From positions 124,001 through 188,000 of the forward strand of contig NW_024882023.1 in NCBI RefSeq assembly GCF_019059575.1: DNA of 64,000 bases. The letters are read 5' to 3'. The notes under the pieces are model-generated. The model ran no database searches, had not been told where the DNA came from, and saw only the letters and a program-made list of their open reading frames with translations. Below are positions 55,824 to 64,000 of the stretch, in pieces (position 1 is the stretch's first letter; every line of letters starts with the position of its first letter). Made by a program: the position numbers and the translations under genes. This stretch comes from Amphibalanus amphitrite. Its lineage: Eukaryota > Arthropoda > Thecostraca > Balanomorpha > Balanidae.

Positions 55824-56134
55824 CTTATAGACAGGGCTGCGGAGTCGATGGATTTTCGGCGACTCCGACTCCGACTCCGACTCCGGCTTTCAAAAACCAG
55901 CTCCGACTCCGACTCCGACTCCGGGCAGAACTGTCGACTCCGACCGACTCCAACTCCCGACTCCGACTCCGCAGACCTAGCAGGGCTGCGGAGTCGACAG
56001 ATTTTCGGTGACTACGACTCCGACTCCGGCTCGGGTTTCTAAAATCGACTCAGACTCCGACCCCGACTCCGGTCACAACTGTCGACTCCGACCGACTCCG
56101 ACTCCGACTCCGACTCCGCAGCCCTGCTTACAGA
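55824..56134. mobile_element. dimeric hAT-like MITE made of GACTCC repeats
   Basis: Two head-to-tail monomers (55832-55980 and 55981-56126, about 146 bp each) start CAGGGCTGCGGAGTCG and end in (GACTCC)n-GCAGCCCTG, so each has inverted ends. The pair is flanked by CTTATAGA (55824-55831) and CTTACAGA (56127-56134), an 8-bp duplication with one difference, as expected for hAT. The middle of each monomer is mostly GACTCC hexamers. A relic lies at 12304. Confidence 0.8.
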
Positions 56135-57425
56135 CACATAACACACTTGTAATTAGCGGCCTCCGCTGCCTTCTGACGATAATATCTGACGCTACAAACC
56201 GCTCGTAAACGCCCCGACACAAATGTAAATCGGTCCATTACTGGAGAGCGTATCCATCGGCGATCCATCAGTGGTGCGCTCTGATAGAGAGTGGAATGTG
56301 AACAGCCGCTGAGTGGCTCCCGACGCGCCGCCGAACGGTCGCGCCGGCCGGCCCAGTCGCGTCAGAGCTGACCCCAGTGATCTCCCCACTAGTCCAGGGT
56401 TCCACAACCCGCCGAGCGGTGCCGGGTGTGGTGACCTGGATGACCTCTCCACCGCCAGCACGTGTCCATGATTCCTCCACGCTCCCGAGTGGTCACCACA
56501 GTGACCCGGGTGACCTGAAGTGACCTCTACACCTGGCAATGTGTTCCCAACGCCTCCCGAGTGGCGCGGGAGGCAGTGAGGTCGGTAGGGGTCAAACGGA
56601 GCCGCGGTGCCAGCCAACCGTGGCGCGTCGCTCAGCAGCGGCAGTGGCACGATGAGGCGCTGACAGAACCAGTAACACATGGCCGGCCGGGCAGCTCGGT
56701 ACGGCAGGCAGTCACGACCGGCTCACAGACCGGGAGCAGTGCAGCCAGCTACCGGCAGAAACTGATCGCGCAGATGCCGCAGTAGCTGCGAGCTACTCAA
56801 AGCTACCCAAGAAACACCCAGAATCAAAGCAGCACCAGCCTCTATAGAAGCACGGAGCACCAATGCCGATCGCAATTACAGTAGATTCCGAATCTCCCGC
56901 TGTTCCGAAGCTCCGAAAGCGCGGATCTCCGCAGGAGCAGCGGCCCAGCTGAGCCAGCTCAGCGGTCGTCGCCACCCGTCAGCCGTCCGTCAGCGTCCGT
57001 CAGTGCCCGTCAGTGCCCGTCGCGCTCGTCAGCGTTCGTCTCCATCCCTCAGCGCCCGTCAGCCGTTCGGCGCAGCCCGGCAGATCGCCGTAAAGTGATC
57101 GGGCCGGAACGGACCGATACCGTCACACGGAGAGGCGCGCGCCGCTGCCGCCGGAGGTCGGCACGTGCTCCTCAGCTCCGGGAAACGGGAAGCGGCGCTC
57201 CACCGACCGCGCCCGTGCACCCGCCCGGGAGGGGCGGGGCGGGGTGGCACCCGTGAGCCGGCCTCGACACGACCGGCTGCCCTCAGCTGCGAGCCAGTCA
57301 GTCACCCTTTCAGAACACCTACGGACTACACCGGGCCGTGTGAAGGAAGATGGGCGTGGTGTGGCAGATTGTCACTGAGACAGCTGTGGCCGGGTACACA
57401 AAGCCACTTATGGAGCAGAGGTCTG
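56135..57425. other. non-coding, partly CpG-rich, with short GTCAGCGTCC-type repeats
   Basis: About eight degenerate 10-bp units (GTCAGCGTCC, GTCAGTGCCC) lie at 56985-57060. The rest shows no recognisable gene. A GC-rich patch is at 57100-57310. Confidence 0.45.
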
Positions 57426-58090
57426 GGCCCAGATATGGGCGGGCACACGGCCACTGGGCCAGAGATGGGCGGGCACACGGCCACTGGGCCAGAGATGGGC
57501 GGGGCACACGGCCACTGGGCCAGAGATGGGCGGGGAGCACGGCCACTGCATGGGCTAGAGATGGGCGGCGCGCACGGCCACTGGGCCAGAGATGGGCGGG
57601 CATACGGCCACTGGGCCAGAGATGGGCGGGGCACACGGCCACTGGGCCAGAGATGGGCGGGCGCACACGGCCACTGGGCCAGAGATGGGCGGGGCACACA
57701 CGGCCACTGTCCGACCAGAGATGGGTGGGGAGCACGGCCACTGGGCCAGAGATGGGCGGGCGCACACGGCCACTGGCCAGAGATGGGCGGGCACACGGCT
57801 TCTGGGCCAGAGATGGGCGGGGCACACGGCCACTGGGCCAGAGATGGGCGGGGCACACGCTCACTGGGCCAGAGATGAGCGGGCGCACACGGCCACTGGG
57901 CCAGAGATGGGCGGGGCACACACGGCCACTGTCCGACCAGAGATGGGTGGGGAGCACGGCCACTGGGCCAGAGATGGGCGGGCGCACACGGCCACTGGCC
58001 AGAGATGGGCGGGGCACACGACCACACCACTGGGGCAGAGATGGGCGGGCACACGGCCACTGGGCCAGAGATAGGCGGCGCGCACGGCCA
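57426..58090. repeat. 30-33-bp minisatellite
   Basis: More than twenty units of GGGCCAGAGATGGGCGGGGC followed by ACACGGCCACT. Unit length varies by one to three bases, so open frames on both strands drift. At the larger scale a block of several units, marked by GTCCGACCAGAGATGGGTGG, is repeated at about 57708 and 57930. Confidence 0.92.
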
Positions 58091-61000
58091 TAAGGTTTCG
58101 GCCTGATCCCGGCCGTCCCATGGGGCAACTTTGGTCGGGATGAGCTAGAAGCCAAACCAGTCGTTATACTTATTGCTCATATATCTGGAGACTGTTCGCT
58201 CCACTCAGTAACTAACTGGTTGTAGGTGTTCCCACCAACCAGTCCACAGACCAGACCAGCCCGTCAAAACTCCAGAGCATATAGCACAGGAGCGACTCGA
58301 TACTCAGCGTCCACGGGCTCTACCACGAAGAGACGGAGAACCCCGCGTTCTGCAGCCTGCCTAACGATTCCCACACAAAACAGGGAATGCATCTTCCAAG
58401 TATGCTGCCCCCACACCTATGTATAACTGAATTAAAAACACGAGCCACGTTCACCGTTCCCAGGAGGGAGCCCAGCGCAAGAGCGGAGAACCGTCGGCCA
58501 GACCGTAACAACGGCCACAATAACAACAACCGCAGCGGCGGCGCCGGCGGTGTCGGTGATTCGCGGCCGCGCCAGTGCACGGTGTGACGAAATGTGCGGC
58601 AGCCACCGTCGGCTGGCGGCCACCCCGGCCCCATACACCGCCCCACCGTTACCGGAGGCGCCGGCACAGACAGCCGTAACCGGGCGCCGGGGCAGAAACT
58701 GCAGCCGCCAAACGGCCAACTCGTGATATGTACCTAATGATTTCCCCGAGCCAAAGCTTCAATACGGTAGTGCCACCGGCTTATACGCTCTGATTCGCGG
58801 ATGTATTTCGATTTATTCGGGAGAAACACCGAAAATGTAAGAAAGATACCATGCGTAGCTGTGTGAGCAATCCATATTAGGACAAGTAAACTGAGAAGAA
58901 AATTGACCACATGTATCGATTTCTAAAATATTTCCTTTGCCGTAATTTATAGTGAATTATATTTGAAACTCGGACGGATCAGTCGCGCGGATTGGCCCCA
59001 TACAGCATATTTGCCGAGCCGTGTCGGGCGGCCAACTTTCGTGGCCGGTCTCACGCGGCGCCACTGAGAGCGCTGACTGGGCATTTAGCACCTGTTTCGA
59101 ATACCCGCCGTCCAATGGACGCTCCTGTCATCGGCGGCTCGCCCGACGACCCACACACCGCAACTGGCTGCCCCGAGCGGGGCCCGGTAACAAAACAGCC
59201 CATCGAAATGCACGCTACGCCACAGCGATGCCATTTGAGGCCTGACGTCCACAGTCGGACACAAAGCCGGTCACCGTTGGCGTGCCGCCGGCGCGCTCCC
59301 CCGAGCGGGCCGGCTGTGCGATGCCGCCCGCGGCCGCCGCCGGCTCCGCCAGCTGGCGCCGATCACCGCCGGCCGACCGACGGCTCCGCGCGGCCCATCG
59401 GCGGCACTTTTTACAGCTGCGGCGCGTGCCAGTTGGAGCAGAGGCGCGCCTGCCGCCCGCTGGAGGCCGTGCATTGCAGCTGACGGGGCTGGGGGCGGCG
59501 CCGGCCGACGGCGGCGGGGATCGCAGCCCGGATCTGTGCCACGGCCTGGCCCGGCGGCACGCCCCATCTGGCAGCCGGCTCCCGACTCCCAGCGCGGCCC
59601 GACGGACCCACATCGGTGGGCGGCCACCTGCCGGCCACGCGCCGGCCGCCGGTGACGGCTGACGAGTGACGATGACGGCAGCCGACCGCCAGTGACGGCA
59701 GCCGACTGTTAGAGACGCCCGCTGACGAGTGAGTCGAGTGACGATGACGCCTGCCGCACGGCGGCTGACCAGAGATTCATAACAGTCGATCCTCGGGACC
59801 CCCACAACACGACGGAAATGATACAGAGTATGTGGAGAAGGTACGTACACTTGGATGGAGATGTAGTTACATGGATAATAGATATTTACGGAGACCGCAG
59901 TTGCCGCTGAGCTGAAAGAGACCAGACATGAGTCCAAAAGCAGCCGGAAACATTCGCTGGATACATTCGCAGGAGACTCGTTGATCCTAAGCAGCAATGC
60001 CCCTAATCGAAATCCGTGCCTATTGTCATCGCTCACCCGATCTTTGATTACGGTTAGTGGAACAGAGAACAGCGGGCGAGGAACGCAGTGTTCCAGCCGA
60101 TGGAAGGTGAAAACGGTTCGCAGGTGATACATGTCGATACTTTTACCCACACATTGTGGTGAGATGAATAACATCCGACAGAGGCAATCGCTTAAACCCG
60201 TAATGCACGCAGATGCAGGCTCAGACTGAAAGATAAAAAGTTATCCAAGCTGGATTGGCATAAGTCGTTAATAAAAAGTGTAAGGCCTCATACAGACAAA
60301 CATGATAACTCATTGAGCAATGTATTACAAAAATAGGTATACAACCAATAGCTGGTGTAAGCTAGACTAGATACAAAGCTGGAACTCGCTGAAATCACAA
60401 CGGCTGTCATTAAGTATAGTATAGGCACTCCGTGCATCACAGGGTGATTTGGATAAATGCCACAGCGCGCGGCCCTTCTGCCAGCCAGCGAACGACATCA
60501 GGGCACCGTCACAAGGCACCTGGGCAGTCTATGCACACATCAGCTATGGGAGATGAGCGGCATCTCTAACAGTTAACACCATTAACCACAATCTTATAGC
60601 TTGGTATATGATGAATAATATGACTAAGAATATAAATCACTGTATGTCATCCAACGACACCTAAGTGTCAGCTCTTCAGATATAATCAACGATTCCCGAT
60701 AAAACATTTATCCATCCAATGAACAGAAATCAGCGGAGTGGTCCCGAATCAATGCTTCAGTGCCGGTTCCGACACTGACAGAACACTTATTGATAGGTGC
60801 TGCTTGGTCCCTCGTGTCCTACTCATTCCCAGCCATACCCAAAAGATTCCCATCCCAAGCATACAGGCACACTTGTAAGGAGACAGCTGACCGGTGGCGG
60901 TCTGAACATATCACCACCGCAGTCCGTATTGCCAGCCGCGATGAGTAACTTCACCACATGCACTCCCGGACTATGCACTCCCGTCCCGTCCCGACCCGTG

Positions 61001-61227
61001 TCCCATCTTGTCCCGTCCCGTCTCCTATCTCCTCTCGTCTCCTCCCGTCCCATCCCGTCCTGTATCGCTCAGCCGCAGTCCGGCGCCTGATTACACAAAC
61101 ACCAGTCGACGGGCGACTGAACCCGTCGGCAGGCCCTGAGTACGCAGCCCACGGAGCGGTGTCAGGTGCCGGACGTCCAACACCTAACGCCGATCCTCCG
61201 CCTGGGGAGACGCTCCGGAATGCATTG
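58091..61227. other. non-coding stretch with GC-rich islands
   Basis: Islands lie at about 58440-58700 and 59280-59660. A weak terminal-exon candidate reads CACTTTTTACAG at about 59406-59417 followed by a Cys-rich frame stopping at 59483 (CGACQLEQRRACRP and on), without homology I recognise. A pyrimidine-rich (GTCCC)n stretch is at about 60985-61070. No gene is called. Confidence 0.4.
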
Positions 61228-61760
61228 GAGTGGGGTGGAGGTCCAGTGGAGTGGGGGGGGGGGGTGGACCAGTGGAGGGGGGTTACCAGTGGAGAAGGGG
61301 ATGCAACAGACTTGAAGTAGGGGAGAGGGGGTGGACCAGTGGAGAAGGCTGAACCAGGCTGCAGGGCGACTAGTGGGACCGGTATAGTGGGTGGTCCAGT
61401 GGAGTGGTGAGCAGTGGTCCAGTGGAATAGTGAGCGGTGGCCCAGTGGAGTGGTGAGCAGTGGTCCAGTGGAGTGGTGAGTAGTGGTCCAGTGGAGTGTG
61501 GGGGGGGGGGGGGGGGCGGTGGCCCGGTGGAGTGGTGAGCTGTGGTCCAGTGGAGAGTGGGGAGCTGTGGCCCGGTGGAGTGGTGAGCGGTGGCCCGGTG
61601 GAGTGGTGAGCTGTGGGCCGGTGGAGTGGGGAGGGGTGGCCCGGTGGAGTGGTGAGCTGTGGCCCGGTGGAGTGGTGAGCGGTGGTCCAGTGGAGTGGGA
61701 AGGGGTGGTCCAGGTGGTGAGCGGTGGTCCGATGGAGTGGTGAGCTATGGTCCAGTGGAG
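61228..61760. repeat. G-rich minisatellite, about 20-26-bp units
   Basis: Units GTGGTCCAGTGGAGTGGTGA and GTGGCCCGGTGGAGTGGTGA alternate. A G-run of more than ten interrupts at about 61251-61263 and again at 61499-61516. The plus strand is strongly G-rich. Confidence 0.9.
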
Positions 61761-62147
61761 CTGTCGGGTGCACCAGAAGAGGGGGTGGACCCGCTGGCTG
61801 CGGTGTCCAGTGGAAGTGCAATGATTCTGGAGCGGGGATCGTGCGGTGTACTTCACAACGCTCACGCGTTGGCGACGCACCGCAGCAGAGGCAGGCACAC
61901 AGCGGCGAAAAGCCCCGAAGGTAGAGCTGATATGAGCCAGAAATGGAGCGGCGAAGCACTACGTAGTCGGCAGTAGCACTACTTCCACTAGGCACTGGCA
62001 CTAGTCGAGGCATTGTGAGGCGGTTTGAGCGTCTGGTCAGAGAGCGGTCCGAGTTGAGCTGCCCGCGGCAGAGGGCGCTGACCTGTCGCCGGCGGTCACT
62101 GAGCAGAGGCGGCCGCTGCAGGACGTACACGTCACCACCGGCCGGTC
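61761..62147 (-). other. possible 3' UTR of the minus-strand gene
   Basis: Sequence downstream, on the minus strand, of the candidate terminal exon. I found no minus-strand AATAAA in it. Otherwise featureless. Confidence 0.3.
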
Positions 62148-62245
62148 TCAGCTGGACCACGAGTCGTACACGAAAATCAGGTCCTCGTCGGTGCCGTAGC
62201 TCCGGCGGCACTTTTCCAGCGCGCCCAGAGACATACAGCACTCGC
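62148..62245 (-). CDS. candidate terminal exon of an unrecognised minus-strand gene
   Basis: Read on the minus strand, a pyrimidine-rich acceptor TTCCCCCGTCTGTCGCCAG ends at 62246. It is followed by two bases completing a split codon and 31 codons up to a TGA at 62150-62148. The peptide starts ECCMSLGALEKC and ends with LIFVYDSWSS. It is balanced in composition, with GC3-rich codons, unlike the repetitive frames around it. An in-frame TAG lies eight codons before the GAG codon, so the frame needs splicing. Upstream exons would lie beyond 64000, across the 38-bp array, which would be intronic. I do not recognise the family; the acceptor and the frame are the whole evidence. Confidence 0.5.
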
Positions 62246-62247
62246 CT

Positions 62248-64000
62248 GGCGACAGACGGGGGAACTACTCAGCACACACCACACTGGCGGCAGACGGGGG
62301 AACTACTCAGCACACACCACACTGGCGGCAGACGGGGGAACTACTCAGCACACACCGCACGGGCGACAGACGGGGGAACTACTCAGCACACACCACACTG
62401 GCGACAGACGGGGGAACTACTCATCACACACCGCACGGGCGACAGACGGGGGAACTACTCAGCACACAACACACGGGCGGCAGACGGGGGAACTACTCAG
62501 CACACACCACACTGGCGACAGACGTGGGAACTACTCAGCACACACCAGACTGGCGGCAGACGGGGGAACTACTCAGCACACACCAGACTGGCGGCAGACG
62601 GGGGAACTACTCAGCACACACCACACTGGCGGCAGACGGGGGAACTACTCAGCACACAACACACTGGTGGCAGACGGGGGAACTACTCAGCACACACCAC
62701 ACTGGCGGCAGACGGGGGAACTACTCAGCACACACTGGCGGCAGACGGGGGAACTACTCAGCACACACCACATTGGCGGCAGACGGGGGAAGCACTCAGC
62801 ACACACCACACTGGCGGCAGACGGGGGAACTACTCAGCAGTCAGCACACACCACACGGGCGGCAGACGGGGTGGGGGGGGGGGGAACTACTCAGCACACA
62901 CCACACTGGCGGCAGACGGGGGAACTACTCAGCACACACCACACTGGCGGCAGACGGGGGAACTACTCAGCACACACCACACTGGCGACAGACGTGGGAA
63001 CTACTCAGCACACACCAGACTGGCGGCAGACGGGGGAACTACTCAGCACACACCAGACTGGCGGCAGACGGGGGAACTACTCAGCACACACCACACTGGC
63101 GACAGACGTGGGAACTACTCAGCACACACCACACGGGCGGCAGACGGGGGAACTACTCAGCACACACCAGACTGGCGGCAGACGGGGGAACTACTCAGCA
63201 CACACCACACTGGCGGCAGACGGGGGAACTACTCAGCACACACCACACTGGCGACAGACGGGGGAACTACTCAGCACACACCAGACTGGCGGCAGACGGG
63301 GGAACTACTCAGCACACACCACACGGGCGGCAGACGGGGTGGGGGGGGGGGGACTACTCAGCACACACCACACGGGCGGCAGACGGGGGAACTACTCAGC
63401 ACACACCACACTGGCGACAGACGTGGGAACTACTCAGCACACACCAGACTGGCGGCAGACGGGGGAACTACTCAGCACACACCAGACTGGCGGCAGACGG
63501 GGGAACTACTCAGCACACACCACACTGGCGACAGACGTGGGAACTACTCAGCACACACCAGACTGGCGGCAGACGGGGGAACTACTCAGCACACACCACA
63601 CTGGCGACAGACGTGGGAACTACTCAGCACACACCAGACTGGCGGCAGACGGGGGAACTACTCAGCACACACCAGACTGGCGGCAGACGGGGGAACTACT
63701 CAGCACACACCACACTGGCGGCAGACGGGGGAACTACTCAGCACACACCACACTGGCGGCAGACGGGGGAACTACTCAGCACACACCACACTGGCGGCAG
63801 ACGGGGGAACTACTCAGCACACACCACACTGGCGACAGACGTGGGAACTACTCAGCACACACCAGACTGGCGGCAGACGGGGGAACTACTCAGCACACAC
63901 CAGACTGGCGGCAGACGGGGGAACTACTCAGCACACACCACACGGGCGGCAGACGGGGGAACTACTCAGCACACACCACAGTGGCGGCAGACGGGGGAAC
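62248..64000. repeat. 38-bp minisatellite, running off the window
   Basis: About 46 units of GGCGGCAGACGGGGGAACTA followed by CTCAGCACACACCACACT, 38 bp each and more than 90 percent alike by eye. Variants recur in order: GACGTGGG units are followed by one or two CAGACT units and then CACACT units, giving a higher-order pattern. Two units carry an expanded G-run (about 62870 and 63340). On the minus strand every unit reads GAGTAGTTCCCCCGTCTGCC followed by GCCAG, the same as the acceptor of the exon at 62148-62245. The array continues past 64000. Confidence 0.95.

Noticed and set aside
57165-58155. Open frames of about 240-280 residues on both strands
   Set aside because: All are translations of the 30-33-bp minisatellite.
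59406-59483. Plus-strand Cys-rich terminal exon after CACTTTTTACAG
   Set aside because: The acceptor is plausible, but the 21-codon frame is too short, lies in a CpG island with many open frames, and has no supporting neighbour.
59215-60174. A 319-residue minus-strand frame
   Set aside because: Its composition changes from ordinary to Arg/Ala/Gly-rich at the CpG island, and no domain or motif is visible.
61162-62241. A 359-residue minus-strand Pro/His/Thr-rich frame
   Set aside because: It is mostly translated minisatellite and conflicts with the better-supported short exon at 62148-62245, which is in another frame.
62248-64000. Regular direct repeats resembling a CRISPR array
   Set aside because: The 38-bp units abut with no unique spacers, and the sequence is eukaryotic; it is a minisatellite.

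Overview
This is eukaryotic DNA with no bacterial features. It looks like an invertebrate, most likely an arthropod. An arthropod with a GC-rich genome, such as a crustacean, fits the large tandem arrays, the I-type LINE with an RNase H domain, a Mag-like Ty3/gypsy element with a tRNA-Ser type primer site, the tRNA-derived SINE and the many TTAA-flanked MITEs. The species is inference; nothing in the window fixes it.

Layout. 1-4.3 kb: non-coding DNA with one TTAA-flanked MITE (2296-3339). 4.34-11.14 kb: a nearly complete LINE with ORF1, a frame-broken ORF2, a 1.1-kb 3' region, a poly(A) tail and an 11-bp target-site duplication. 12.3-14.3 kb: a hAT-like relic, a tRNA-derived SINE and minisatellites. 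14.3-33.5 kb: mostly non-coding, with CpG-rich islands that repeatedly carry GCCATCTGCCG-type motifs, scattered minisatellites, and one truncated LINE reverse transcriptase (minus strand, 31.5-32.0 kb) inside a minisatellite. 33.6-48.3 kb: a nested transposon cluster. It holds two TTAA MITEs sharing one TTAA, a foldback-like element (36345-38138) with a hAT-like MITE inside, and a larger related foldback-like element (39364-48318). The larger element's left arm is split by a young gypsy LTR element (39416-45276), and its interior is made of AGGTCA-rich MITE sequence. 48.3-51.6 kb: minisatellites and a CpG-rich stretch. 51.67-54.70 kb: the one convincing long host gene, an intronless reading frame for a 1007-residue protein with a PTB/PID domain, followed by a 3' UTR with AATAAA. 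55.8-56.1 kb: a dimeric hAT-like MITE. 57.4-61.8 kb: minisatellites and GC-rich DNA. 62.15-64.0 kb: a short minus-strand candidate terminal exon whose 3' splice site abuts a 38-bp array running off the window. Each array unit is a near copy of that splice site.

Two host genes are supported: the plus-strand PTB protein (strong) and the minus-strand terminal exon (moderate). Everything else with coding capacity belongs to retroelements. The most unusual signals are the related pair of foldback-like elements built of different palindromes on the same terminal plan, the AGGTCA-loaded TTAA MITE family, and the minisatellite of reiterated splice acceptors.
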